From Bacteroidota bacterium (lineage in GTDB: Bacteria; Bacteroidota; Bacteroidia; Chitinophagales; Chitinophagaceae): a DNA stretch of 64,000 nt. The DNA is taken from contig VGGR01000005.1 of assembly GCA_016868585.1 (NCBI GenBank), positions 1 through 64,000 on the forward strand, in the 5' to 3' direction. Shown piece by piece: positions 37,252 through 46,172 of the stretch (its first letter is position 1; the number at the start of each line of letters is the position of its first letter). The position numbers and the translations under genes were made by a program. Under the pieces are notes generated by a model, which worked only from the letters and a program-made list of their open reading frames with translations, had not been told where the DNA came from and did no database searches.

Positions 37252-37953
37252 ATGTCGTTGGTCCGCGTTTATCCCATTCACGAAAAAGTCTGCACCGTAC
37301 AACTTGAAAAACTAATTAGCCCGGATACATTTCAAGTACTTGAACGCATTCAACAAGCTATTTTAAAAAAATTTGAAAAAGAAATTACTGAAAGTACCCT
37401 TTCCTATACCAGTGCTACTTTTTTTCTTCAAAATGAAAAAAACTTGGATGAGTATTGTATACAATTCCAACAGCTGGCAACAGCAGTACTAAATAATCAA
37501 CGACTTGTAAAAAAGAATGAAAGAACAACTATCCGCATACCCGTTTGTTACGACATCTCATTTGCGCCAGATTTAGTTGCAGCAAGTGATAAACTTATGC
37601 GCAGTAAAGAAGAAATAATTAAGCTGCACATGCTGCCGAAATATCAAGTTTATACCATTGGATTCGTGCCAGGATTCCCTTATATGGGTGAAGTGGATGC
37701 CCGATTAAATCTACCTAGAAAAACAACTCCTGCAACACGGGTGGCCCCAGGAAGTGTTGCAATTGCAGGGCTACAAACTGGAATTTACCCTGTTGAAGTA
37801 GCGGGCGGGTGGCATGTTATTGGACGTACGCCAAGTAAACTTTTCGACAAACACAGAGAAAAACCTTGCTTATTAGAAGCAGGAGATCAAGTTGAATTTT
37901 ATCAAATCACTAAAGAAGAATTCGAAAATTGGAATGAGTCTGATTGTACATAA
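37252..37953 (+). CDS. pxpB: 5-oxoprolinase subunit B (KipI family)
   Basis: A 233-residue subunit of the ATP-dependent 5-oxoprolinase PxpABC, which opens pyroglutamate to glutamate. The family core YTIGFVPGFPYMGEVDARLN, RKTTPATRVAPGSVAIAG and GGWHVIGRTP is present. It starts the cluster pxpB-pxpC-pxpA-transporter, with each gene overlapping the next, an operon coupled at translation. Confidence 0.93.
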   Translation: MSLVRVYPIHEKVCTVQLEKLISPDTFQVLERIQQAILKKFEKEITESTLSYTSATFFLQNEKNLDEYCIQFQQLATAVLNNQRLVKKNERTTIRIPVCYDISFAPDLVAASDKLMRSKEEIIKLHMLPKYQVYTIGFVPGFPYMGEVDARLNLPRKTTPATRVAPGSVAIAGLQTGIYPVEVAGGWHVIGRTPSKLFDKHREKPCLLEAGDQVEFYQITKEEFENWNESDCT

Positions 37954-38809
37954 ACCCGGCTTACAAAGTACTATCCAAGATGCCGGAAGAGAGGGATTTC
38001 GGAAGTATGGTGTTCCGGCAGCAGGACCTATGGACTTTGCAGCAGCGCAGCTATCACAAACGCTGTGCAATAATTACCATAACCAACCCTTTATTGAACT
38101 CACATTACATGGGGCCATTTTTGAATTCGAAAAAACCGCAGTCATAGCATTGACTGGAGGTGGCGCAACAGCCCTACTCAATGATACTCCACTACCCTAT
38201 TTTAGAAGTGCAGTGATAAAAGCTGGAAGCATTTTAAAGTTCTGCCCTGCACAATTTGGTTGTAGAACCTACTTATCAGTACAAGGAGGATTTAATATTC
38301 CACAAGAGCTGGGAAGCACGGCAACCTACTTGCCAGGAAAATTAGGCGGAATAATGGGACGTGCTATCAAAGCAGGAGACCGAATAGAATTCAATTTGAA
38401 AAAACAAATTGAAGAAAAAGTATCTGATATGGAAGTTGAATTAGGCAATCCAGCTCTATTTACAAACCAAGTAACAATTCGATTTACAGAAGGCCCAGAG
38501 TGGAGTTGGTTCTCAGCTGAGGAACAAAACCTTTTCCTGCATACCAAGTGGATGGTTCATCCTCAATCCAACAGAGTGGCCTATCTATTAGAGGGCGATG
38601 CACTGGCGTTAACACAAAAAAGAGAGTTGATTTCCACGGCCGTAATGCCAGGACTGATACAAGTGACCCCAGCAGGAATTCCCTATATTTTAATGGCTGA
38701 TGCACAGACAATTGGAGGATACCCCAGACTGGCCCGAATTAAATCCGAGGACAGAAATAGGTTGGCACAATGTAGACCAGGCTATCAGCTTAACTTTCAA
38801 AAAATATGA
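37934..38809 (+). CDS. pxpC: 5-oxoprolinase subunit C (KipA family)
   Basis: About 291 residues, starting MSLIVHKPGLQSTIQDAGRE at 37934 inside the last codons of pxpB (20-base overlap). The opening PGLQSTIQDAGREG and the KYGVPAAGPMDF segment are the family signature, and RTYLSVQGGFNIPQELGSTATY follows in the middle. It pairs with PxpB to activate 5-oxoproline for hydrolysis by PxpA. The stop overlaps the pxpA ATG. Confidence 0.93.
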   Translation: MSLIVHKPGLQSTIQDAGREGFRKYGVPAAGPMDFAAAQLSQTLCNNYHNQPFIELTLHGAIFEFEKTAVIALTGGGATALLNDTPLPYFRSAVIKAGSILKFCPAQFGCRTYLSVQGGFNIPQELGSTATYLPGKLGGIMGRAIKAGDRIEFNLKKQIEEKVSDMEVELGNPALFTNQVTIRFTEGPEWSWFSAEEQNLFLHTKWMVHPQSNRVAYLLEGDALALTQKRELISTAVMPGLIQVTPAGIPYILMADAQTIGGYPRLARIKSEDRNRLAQCRPGYQLNFQKI

Positions 38810-39567
38810 ACTGGGAAATTGATTTGAATTGCGATATGGGAGAAGGTATAGGAAACGATGCGTTAATCATTCCCTATGTAAGTTCCATTAGTATTGCTTG
38901 CGGAGGACATGCCGGTAATAAAGACTCTATACGACAAGCCATACGATTGGCAAAACAAGCAGCTGTCTGTATAGGAGCGCATCCTTCTTACCCTGATCGT
39001 GAAAATTTTGGACGCAATAAAATAGTGATTGATTATGCATCCTTAAAAGAGTCACTGATCAATCAGTTAACACTAATTCAAAAAATCGCTTTTGAGGAAA
39101 ACTATCCCCTGGTTCACCTCAAACCTCATGGAGCACTCTATAATCAAGCTGCCGTGGATATTGAACTAGCTGACCTTATAGTATCTATTTCGAAAAGTAT
39201 GGATCCCCAATGGAGTGTATGGGGCCTGCCAAATTCAGCGTTGGCAAAATCATGCACAGCACAATCAGTTTGTTTTATTCCGGAGGGGTTCGCGGATAGA
39301 AGCTACCAAGCGGACGGTAGTCTAACTCCCCGTACTGACTCACAGGCGTTATTAGAGACGGAAGAGGCATGCGTAAAACAGGTATTACAGCTAGTAACAC
39401 AAAAAAAAGTAACCACTTTAAATGGCGAAGAAATTGATTGTAACGTAGCAACAATTTGCTTGCACGGTGACGGGGCACACGCCCTGTCCTTTGCAAAAGC
39501 ATTGAGGGGAGAATTTAAAAAGAGACAAATCAGCTGCCAACCGCCTTATGGGAAAACCTCATCTTAA
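38806..39567 (+). CDS. pxpA: 5-oxoprolinase subunit A (LamB/YcsF family)
   Basis: A 253-residue enzyme of the LamB/YcsF family. DLNCDMGEGIGND at the N-terminus, SISIACGGHAGN, GAHPSYPDRENFGR, HLKPHGALYNQA and CLHGDGAHAL are the conserved catalytic and metal/substrate segments. It starts with an ATGA overlap to pxpC and its end overlaps the transporter gene by 20 bases. Confidence 0.94.
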   Translation: MNWEIDLNCDMGEGIGNDALIIPYVSSISIACGGHAGNKDSIRQAIRLAKQAAVCIGAHPSYPDRENFGRNKIVIDYASLKESLINQLTLIQKIAFEENYPLVHLKPHGALYNQAAVDIELADLIVSISKSMDPQWSVWGLPNSALAKSCTAQSVCFIPEGFADRSYQADGSLTPRTDSQALLETEEACVKQVLQLVTQKKVTTLNGEEIDCNVATICLHGDGAHALSFAKALRGEFKKRQISCQPPYGKTSS

Positions 39568-40756
39568 AAAGTTTAGCAAACCGATTCTTGGTGCCGCTTT
39601 CCTGATGGCCACTTCTGCAATTGGTCCAGGCTTCCTGACACAAACAGCCACTTTCACCAACTCGCTTCTTGCAAGCTTTGGATTTGTAATTTTTATTTCT
39701 ATTCTACTAGAGATTGGTGCCCAGTTGAATATATGGCGAATTTTATCTGTAAGTTCATTGCGCGCACAGGAATTAGCCAATACAATAATACCCGGTGCGG
39801 GAAAATTACTTACAGTGCTGATTGTATTGGGTGGTCTTGCTTTTAATGCAGGAAACTTAGCAGGAGCCGGGCTTGGGCTGGAAGTCTTATCCGGAATTTC
39901 GCCAAAGTATGGCGCTTTAATCAGCGCATCAGTGGCAACCATCTTATTTTTTCAAAAGGACTCCATTCGCTTTATTGATCTTATTGCAAAAGTGCTAGGT
40001 GTCCTAATGATAATCGTAACATTATACGTAGTTATTGTAGCAAAACCACCATTCCTGGAAGCAGGATTGAGAATGTTTTGGCCGTCAAAAATTGATGGAA
40101 TTGCTATTTTAACATTGGTGGGAGGGACCGTAGGCGGCTATATTAGCTTTGCGGGTGCACACCGTATACTGGATGCCGGACTCACTGGCTCCGGGAAGAT
40201 ACAAGAAGTGAGTAGTTCTGCGGTAACAGCCATCTTATTAGCCTCGCTGATGCGTTTATTACTTTTTTTAGCTGCACTTGGAGTGGTATCAAAAGGAATA
40301 AGTCTTGGAACACACAATCCCGCTGCGGCCGTATTCATGCAAGCTGCCGGAAACCTTGGTTACCTATTTTTTGGGATTGTAATGTGGAGTGCTGCAATCA
40401 CATCTGTTATTGGTTGCGCCTACACTTCTATTTCTTTCATCATACCTGTTACAGTGGGGCAGGAATGGAAACAAAAAAAATTACTGTTACTTTTTCTAAC
40501 TCTTTCCCTTACCCTATTCGTTGTATTTGATAACCCCGTTCAAGTACTCATTGGAGCAGGTGCGCTTAATGGAATTATTCTGCCCTTATCACTTAGCCTA
40601 ATACTCATTGGCTCAACTAATAAAAAGTTAATGGGAGAATATCAGCACCCTAAATGGTTAGGCTGGTTGGGATGGGGCGTTGTAGTAGCAACTACTTTCC
40701 TCGGCACTACAAGTTTAATCCAACTGGTGAAAAAGATGTTGTTCATACAATTTTAA
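39548..40756 (+). CDS. NRAMP-like transporter of the 5-oxoprolinase cluster (YcsG-like)
   Basis: A 402-residue inner-membrane protein with about 11 helices and the NRAMP/APC-like fold. In true Mn/Fe NRAMPs helix 1 carries DPGN and helix 6 carries MPH; here the equivalent helix 1 segment is IGPGFLTQ (residues 25-32) and helix 6 reads GGTVGGYISFAGAHR. The metal-site residues are therefore absent. B. subtilis ycsG, also NRAMP-like, sits beside ycsF and kipI/kipA, so this is a conserved association. I infer import of 5-oxoproline or a related compound rather than metal. Confidence 0.85.
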   Translation: MGKPHLKKFSKPILGAAFLMATSAIGPGFLTQTATFTNSLLASFGFVIFISILLEIGAQLNIWRILSVSSLRAQELANTIIPGAGKLLTVLIVLGGLAFNAGNLAGAGLGLEVLSGISPKYGALISASVATILFFQKDSIRFIDLIAKVLGVLMIIVTLYVVIVAKPPFLEAGLRMFWPSKIDGIAILTLVGGTVGGYISFAGAHRILDAGLTGSGKIQEVSSSAVTAILLASLMRLLLFLAALGVVSKGISLGTHNPAAAVFMQAAGNLGYLFFGIVMWSAAITSVIGCAYTSISFIIPVTVGQEWKQKKLLLLFLTLSLTLFVVFDNPVQVLIGAGALNGIILPLSLSLILIGSTNKKLMGEYQHPKWLGWLGWGVVVATTFLGTTSLIQLVKKMLFIQF

Positions 40757-41085
40757 ATTGAATGCACGTGCATTGACTTGACCTCTGCAATCACACTATG
40801 GTAATAACGGTACCAGGTTGATTTACCTTTTTGTTTGGCTTCGATATGCTTTGGCTCCATGGCCCAGGCTCGAACGGCGTCCATGTCTTTCCAGTAACTT
40901 ATGAAAGTACCACGCCCATCATGTTTGAAACTTTCGTACCCCAAATAGCCAGGCATTTGTTTTGCCAGTTCAAGCGTGAGTTCATCGTATTCCTGATACC
41001 CATCAAGTTGAGAGGACAAGTAGTAATTAAAAATTGAAGCGATATAGGGCGGTGCAGGTGTAATATTTTCTTTCCAGTTTATCAT
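40753..41085 (-). CDS. Antibiotic biosynthesis monooxygenase (ABM) domain protein
   Basis: A 110-residue ferredoxin-like alpha/beta protein. The pattern ELAKQMPGYLGYESFKHDGRG, then FISYWKDMDAVRAWAMEPKH is typical of the ABM family, which includes haem-degrading and quinol monooxygenases and stress proteins. No specific substrate can be assigned. It converges with the NRAMP-like gene and overlaps its stop by four bases. Confidence 0.85.
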   Translation of the reverse strand: MINWKENITPAPPYIASIFNYYLSSQLDGYQEYDELTLELAKQMPGYLGYESFKHDGRGTFISYWKDMDAVRAWAMEPKHIEAKQKGKSTWYRYYHSVIAEVKSMHVHSI

Positions 41086-41130
41086 ATATTAATTGGTGTT
41101 GGTAAATATAGAATAATTGCAATACCCCCG

Positions 41131-41164
41131 ACTAATTCTTTCGAACTCCGTCCGGAAAAGGGCA
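41131..41164. repeat. Short dispersed repeat, copy 2
   Basis: Second copy of the element at 28129-28162, here with TTCGAACTCCGTCC at its centre. It lies between the ABM gene start and the end of the acid phosphatase gene. Confidence 0.6.
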
Positions 41165-41181
41165 CTAACATAGAAACACTA

Positions 41182-42033
41182 CTACCAGTAACCTTTCAGC
41201 TGTGCTTTGTAAGCAGAATCTTTCTGTGCGTTGTTCAAACCACGTTTATACTGAATTAAAGCGTTCTCCCATTCGCCATAAATGGCATTGGGTAGTACAA
41301 TGAACTTCTTACCCCACTCTGCCTGAACTGCATCGGTTTCAGCAAAACGATCAGCAATACTTTTCTTCTCAAATACCTTAGCAAAATCATAGAGGTTATC
41401 CCCCAAGAGCATCACAATATCATATTGCTCGGCCACTTTTTGTCTTCGTGCTTCTTTAGAAGACTCGTTCGATAAGAATAAGAGATGATCTGCCCTTGCA
41501 TCAGGAAATTGGTATGCCTGCAGATTCTTCAGTGTGGTATTGACTTCTGATGTGTCTCTGTTTGAGATATAAAAAATATGAAACCCCATTTGCTTAGCTT
41601 TCTGAAAAAATGCAACTGCCCCGGGTAAGGGTGTTGCTGCAGCTTTGCTGGTCCAGTTCTTCCAATTAGCAGGATTATATTCTGTATTGTTTTTGATGGA
41701 TTGCGCTTCGCTATAGCTATTGTCCAAAGCTGTTTCATCAATATCTGTAATGATTGCCAATGGATGCCTGTGTTTTTTTACTTTGATGGAGGCTAGACGA
41801 AGTTCAGCCAGATTGAATGCCTGATAACATAAGGCACGATATTCAGCTGCATGCTGGTGCCACAAAACGGGAAGAAGTTTAAAAGATGCAGCTGTATGCT
41901 GGGCCTGCTGCATGGTTTGTGCAAGCAGGTTATGGGTAGATAAAAAATTGATTACCAATATCAACAAGATTGATATTTGCTTTATTTTGCAACTTTGTTT
42001 TAGCTGTGTAATGGTTATCATATTTTGTATCAT
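41182..42033 (-). CDS. 5'-nucleotidase/acid phosphatase, lipoprotein e(P4) family
   Basis: A 283-residue HAD-superfamily phosphatase with an N-terminal signal ending near HNLLAQ. HAD motif I is ITDIDETALDNS with both catalytic Asps, motif II is FYISNRDTSE, and LLGDNLYDFAKVF carries motif IV. Family members are periplasmic or surface-bound phosphatases that dephosphorylate nucleotides such as NMN. The signal has no lipobox Cys, so this one may be soluble. Two ATGs (42033, 42021) are possible starts. Confidence 0.9.
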   Translation of the reverse strand: MIQNMITITQLKQSCKIKQISILLILVINFLSTHNLLAQTMQQAQHTAASFKLLPVLWHQHAAEYRALCYQAFNLAELRLASIKVKKHRHPLAIITDIDETALDNSYSEAQSIKNNTEYNPANWKNWTSKAAATPLPGAVAFFQKAKQMGFHIFYISNRDTSEVNTTLKNLQAYQFPDARADHLLFLSNESSKEARRQKVAEQYDIVMLLGDNLYDFAKVFEKKSIADRFAETDAVQAEWGKKFIVLPNAIYGEWENALIQYKRGLNNAQKDSAYKAQLKGYW

Positions 42034-42055
42034 TACTTTAAAAAATACTGTACAA

Positions 42056-42202
42056 ATGTCTGCAATTTACCTGCAACAGGTTTCAAAATTTTATGGCAAG
42101 CATGAGGCACTGAAAAGGTTGAATCCAAAGATTGCAACAGGTGAGATATGCTGCTTGCTTGAACAAAATGAGGCAGACGGAGCCCTCATCCAGTTGAATT
42201 AA
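42056..42202 (+). pseudogene. ABC transporter ATPase relic, truncated inside Walker A
   Basis: The ATG at 42056 opens MSAIYLQQVSKFYGKHEALK, the typical A-loop start of an ABC ATPase, followed by KIATGEICCLL. The expected GQNGAGKTT then reads EQNEADGAL, and a stop follows at 48 codons. The Walker A lysine and all later motifs are missing. It lies divergent to the phosphatase gene and ends at the stop of the BNR protein gene. Confidence 0.72.
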
Positions 42203-45200
42203 TTACCAAATCGCAGCATATGCTTTTCGAAGTGTGTCAAATTCTTTTTCCAATATTTCAATTGCTCCGATCTTTGACGGAGAGAATGGCTCCAGTGCTG
42301 TGCAAATAGCTACATACACATCGCTCAATCTTCTTCTGTATTTGAATTCGTCAAAAAACACGGTCTTTCTGTTGGTTTCGATGATCTCAGTCCGCAGGCT
42401 GTCGAGTTTTTTCAGCTGATTTGACTGCGCAACGGAACGCTGTTCATTCTTCTTTAAACCGGCAATTTGTTTATCTAGGGAATCAACCAGCTGATAAAGT
42501 TGCTCATGGAGTTTGAAAAGTCGCATAGACTGATTGTGAATAGACAGAATGGTTTGTGCAGAGAACCCTTTACGGGGATTTTCAATCAACTGCACAGTTT
42601 GTTCATATTTAGCCTCTCCGATTTGCAATACGGCCTTATACGACCCAATTGGCGCACGTGGTCCAATCACTGAGGAGAATAACACAGAAGATCCTGCGGT
42701 GAAACCACCCACAGCTACTTTGGGTGGATTTTGATCAAGCCCCCAATACACTTTGTTCAACCCTTTACTACCCGATCCATTCAAATCCCGAATTTTATTT
42801 CCCTTCGCATCAAATAGCTGGATTTTTATGGCCTGCACGGATTTTTCCTTCAGAAAGTACTCCATAGTGGGCAGTTGTGCTTTATTACCAACGGTCCACC
42901 CTTCCAGATTGCCATAAGAACCGGGAGTTTGTGACTGCACATCATACACAAAGGGCTGTACCGGGAAAAATACTACGTCTTTATCAATTGAAGTTTTAAT
43001 CACTCGTCGAATAGAACTGAGGTTATCCAAAACATAAATACCACGACCGTGTGTGGCGATTGCAAGGTCTCCGGAATTTGAAATTTTCAAATCTCTTACC
43101 AGTGCATACCAGGGAATATTTTGATACTTACTGCGCATCCAATTTTGACCACCATCCAGGGACATGAACAGTCCCATTTCGGTACCGAGGAAAAGCAGAT
43201 TTGGTTCAATTGGGTCTTGTCTTACCACGTGTGCAAAACCAGTAAATTCCTTGGAATTATGACGCTTCCAGGTTTTCCCGCCGTCTGTGGTCTCCACCAA
43301 GTACGTTTGATGGTCGCCATACATATGATTTTCTGCTGTGAAAAATGCTTGATTGGGATTGGAGATGGAAATTTCGATCGACGAGATCCAAGCATGCTGT
43401 GGAACACCTGCCTGCCAAATTGCAGCAGTTAGATTTTTCCAGGTCTTCCCACCGTCAATTGTCCTTTGCATATTGCCATCGTCCGTACCCACCCAGATAA
43501 TATCTTCATTGCGCGGATCCTGTGCAACGGTAAAAATGGTGCAGTGGTTTTCCGCACTGGTATTATCCCCAGTTATTCCGCCGCTTTTCTCTGTTTTCTG
43601 CTTGTCCTTATCATTGGTGGTCAAATCAGGAGAAATGCGCTGCCAATTTGTTCCCTCATCCGTAGACTTATATAGATACTGATTAGCGGTGTATAAATTA
43701 TAACCCGCAGCACGTTTAGTTGTTGGTGCCGTTACAATAGGAGTATTCCAATTCCAACGATGTGTTTCCTCTCCTTCTCTACGTTGAGGTTTGATTCCAT
43801 AGGAAAGCCCTGTTTTTAAATTAATGCGGTTTGACTCCCCCCCTTGTGATTCTGCAAATACAATGGAAGAATTTAACGGAGAAGGTTGAACCCAAAATCC
43901 ATCACCACCATTTAAAAACTGCCAGTCAATACTGGCTACACCGCCGGGAGAGGAACTAGGCGCTTGCCAGGAACCATTATCCTGCAAACCACCATAAACA
44001 TTGAAAGGCTCGTCCTTGCTCACGCTAACATGATAGAACTGACCCACCGGAAGGTTATTGAGAAAGGCCCAGGAAAGTCCTTTGTTGTAACTCACATACA
44101 CTCCGCCATCGGTACCTAAATAAAGCTGACTGCTATTTTCAGGGTTAATCCAAAGCGCATGATGATCTGCATGCGGTACTACATCGGAAAAAAGTTGACC
44201 TGACCAGGAGTAACCCCCATCCGTTGAATACTGAAAATCAAAGGCTGGCCGATACACGCGTTTGGGATCTTTTGGGTCAAACTCCAGGGTGCTGAAATAA
44301 AATGGCCGAGCCGTGATATTATCCGTGGAAGCTAATTTTTTCCAGGTCTCCCCCTCATCTCCTGATAAATACAAGCCGGGTACTTTAGCCTCTATAATAG
44401 ATAACAATTCAGTGGGCTTGGAAGGATTCATAGACAATACTGCACGCCCCAGTTCGCCCTCAGGCAAACCATTGGTCAGTTTTTTCCAGGTTATCCCTCC
44501 ATCTATAGATTTATATAACGCACTACCTTTTCCGCCAGAGGCAAACGAATAGGGCTGTCTTCTAAATTGCCAAAAACTTACAATAATGATATTGGGATCT
44601 ATCGGGCTTTGTACAATGTCCGCACAACCCGTATGTTCATCAACGTATAAAATTTTATTCCATGTCTTACCTGCGTCCTTGCTCTCATATAAACCGCGAT
44701 GTTGGCTGGCAGACCAAAGCGGACCCGGTACCGCTACCAACAAGCGTTTATTATCATTTGGGTTAATCAAGATTTTACTGATGTGTTCAGTGCTGTCAAG
44801 CCCCAGTTTTTGCCAATTAGCCCCTGCATCCGTTGATTTATAGATACCATCGCCAATGGAAACCGAATTACGCATATTACTCTCTCCGGTAGCGGCATAA
44901 ATGGTGCGTGGAGACTTTGGATCCAGTGCCAACGCACCAATTGACTGACAATACTTATCAAATACAGGAGTAAATGTATATCCCCCGTTTAAGCTTTTCC
45001 AGATTCCTCCTCCCGCTGTGCCTACAAATAAATTGACTTGTCCCTCTTGCACTGCACCAACAATGGAAGTGATTCGGCCACTCATGGTGGAAGGGCCTAG
45101 GTTCCTGGCTCCCATTGATTGAAAGTAGGACGAATTGAGCTCTGCTAATTTCACCTGTGCCTCCAATGAGGTGTTCACTAAGGTGCATAGGGTTAGTTTT

Positions 45201-45238
45201 ACAAACAATGCTGTTTGCGCAAAACGAGAAAATTGCAT
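42203..45238 (-). CDS. Secreted sortilin/VPS10-like BNR-repeat protein
   Basis: A 1011-residue protein with a signal peptide and a ten-bladed type of beta-propeller made of Asp-box repeats. At least nine Asp boxes are readable, such as STDAGANWQKL, SKDAGKTWNKI, SIDGGITWKKL, SGDEGETWKKL and TTDGGKTWKRH. A C-terminal region after residue 700 includes helices (SVAQSNQLKKLDSLRTEI). Bacteroidota encode many such proteins, often annotated as glycosyl hydrolases or sortilins; the real activity is unknown. It is followed by no operon partner except the LolA-like gene seven bases upstream. Confidence 0.87.
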   Translation of the reverse strand: MQFSRFAQTALFVKLTLCTLVNTSLEAQVKLAELNSSYFQSMGARNLGPSTMSGRITSIVGAVQEGQVNLFVGTAGGGIWKSLNGGYTFTPVFDKYCQSIGALALDPKSPRTIYAATGESNMRNSVSIGDGIYKSTDAGANWQKLGLDSTEHISKILINPNDNKRLLVAVPGPLWSASQHRGLYESKDAGKTWNKILYVDEHTGCADIVQSPIDPNIIIVSFWQFRRQPYSFASGGKGSALYKSIDGGITWKKLTNGLPEGELGRAVLSMNPSKPTELLSIIEAKVPGLYLSGDEGETWKKLASTDNITARPFYFSTLEFDPKDPKRVYRPAFDFQYSTDGGYSWSGQLFSDVVPHADHHALWINPENSSQLYLGTDGGVYVSYNKGLSWAFLNNLPVGQFYHVSVSKDEPFNVYGGLQDNGSWQAPSSSPGGVASIDWQFLNGGDGFWVQPSPLNSSIVFAESQGGESNRINLKTGLSYGIKPQRREGEETHRWNWNTPIVTAPTTKRAAGYNLYTANQYLYKSTDEGTNWQRISPDLTTNDKDKQKTEKSGGITGDNTSAENHCTIFTVAQDPRNEDIIWVGTDDGNMQRTIDGGKTWKNLTAAIWQAGVPQHAWISSIEISISNPNQAFFTAENHMYGDHQTYLVETTDGGKTWKRHNSKEFTGFAHVVRQDPIEPNLLFLGTEMGLFMSLDGGQNWMRSKYQNIPWYALVRDLKISNSGDLAIATHGRGIYVLDNLSSIRRVIKTSIDKDVVFFPVQPFVYDVQSQTPGSYGNLEGWTVGNKAQLPTMEYFLKEKSVQAIKIQLFDAKGNKIRDLNGSGSKGLNKVYWGLDQNPPKVAVGGFTAGSSVLFSSVIGPRAPIGSYKAVLQIGEAKYEQTVQLIENPRKGFSAQTILSIHNQSMRLFKLHEQLYQLVDSLDKQIAGLKKNEQRSVAQSNQLKKLDSLRTEIIETNRKTVFFDEFKYRRRLSDVYVAICTALEPFSPSKIGAIEILEKEFDTLRKAYAAIW

Positions 45239-45245
45239 GGCTAAC

Positions 45246-45956
45246 TTATTTTACGTCAAATGTAGATTCTGGAATATCAACGTTGGCTTCAACATGTTCA
45301 ATCACAAATACCTGACCCATTTGATCTGTCTTGTGCGCCATCATTACACCAACAGAAAGAAGTTGATAATCCATTAACATAACCTCCACTTCCATTTCCT
45401 GCCCCTGCACTTTAGCCGTATGCTTGGACTTGTAGATCAAGAAAGTTTTGGTATCTATGAAATGTATAACGGAATTCCCGGTTTTTGTTGTCAATCGAAC
45501 TTTGAAATACTCGTTACCGTCTTCTTCATCCTTACCTATTAATTCTACAGAAGACCCTTTTTCTTTCCAATCCACGAATTCATTTTGAATATCGAGTTTA
45601 TCTACTAACGCTTTGTGCTCATCTTCGCTGGAGGGCTCCAGATTAGTTTTACCGGCAAAAGGCATTTGCGACCAGGAATTGGTTTGAGTGGTGATTTGGA
45701 TGATCTGCATGCCCGAAAACTCGGCATCCAATCTAAATCCTTTGTTATGCACAGACTGTTGCGTAAATGGAATTTCAATACCCTGCACTTCAATGTGTCC
45801 GGTTATTTTCAAAGACTGGAGTTTTTTCCAGTTTTCGGCACCACCAGTTGCAGCAACGTGGCTGGCAATTACTTCATCCACTGTTTGCGCAAAACTATTT
45901 GTAGAAACAGCAACAAAGAAGCAAGCAATAAAAAGTGTAGAAAATAGATTTTTCAT
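45246..45956 (-). CDS. Periplasmic LolA-like outer-membrane lipoprotein-sorting family protein
   Basis: About 236 residues with a signal peptide ending SFAQ. Mature sequence begins TVDEVIASHVAATGGAENW, and repeated beta-strands follow (LKITGHIEVQG, SVIHFIDTKTFLIYK), consistent with the LolA/LolB-like half-barrel that binds lipid. Bacteroidota often pair such proteins with large beta-propeller or peptidase genes. The ATG at 45956 is preferred to an upstream non-ATG start that would include the promoter. Confidence 0.75.
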   Translation of the reverse strand: MKNLFSTLFIACFFVAVSTNSFAQTVDEVIASHVAATGGAENWKKLQSLKITGHIEVQGIEIPFTQQSVHNKGFRLDAEFSGMQIIQITTQTNSWSQMPFAGKTNLEPSSEDEHKALVDKLDIQNEFVDWKEKGSSVELIGKDEEDGNEYFKVRLTTKTGNSVIHFIDTKTFLIYKSKHTAKVQGQEMEVEVMLMDYQLLSVGVMMAHKTDQMGQVFVIEHVEANVDIPESTFDVK

Positions 45957-45975
45957 GAAGATTTTTTTTGATACA

Positions 45976-45983
45976 CAAATGTA
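45976..45983 (-). promoter_or_regulatory. -7 element upstream of the LolA-like gene
   Basis: On the minus strand this reads TACATTTG, an exact TAnnTTTG match, followed by a short leader of about 20 bases to the ATG at 45956. A similar block, GGGGTAnATTTGT, precedes the outer-membrane protein gene at 51034-51041. Confidence 0.5.
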
Positions 45984-46137
45984 CCCCTGCTGCCTGATAC
46001 CGAGCGTCAATTTCTGTTAATTTTCCACAAACGGTCTTTTCTACATTTTAGTGGGACCAACCTGTTACTCAACACTTACATTAAAGTCCCGAAAGGCCTC
46101 ATTTAGGGTGGTTTTTAAATTCAGTGCTGGGCTTTCG

Positions 46138-46168
46138 TTGTCCAATAATCGATGCGACCGTATCTTTG
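46138..46168 (+). promoter_or_regulatory. Promoter TTG-N20-TATCTTTG, apparently leaderless
   Basis: TTG at 46138-46140 and TATCTTTG at 46161-46168 are 20 bases apart, the usual Bacteroidota spacing. The glycosyltransferase ATG is at 46173, only four bases after the -7 box. Transcription would begin at or next to the start codon. Confidence 0.6.
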
Positions 46169-46172
46169 AAAG

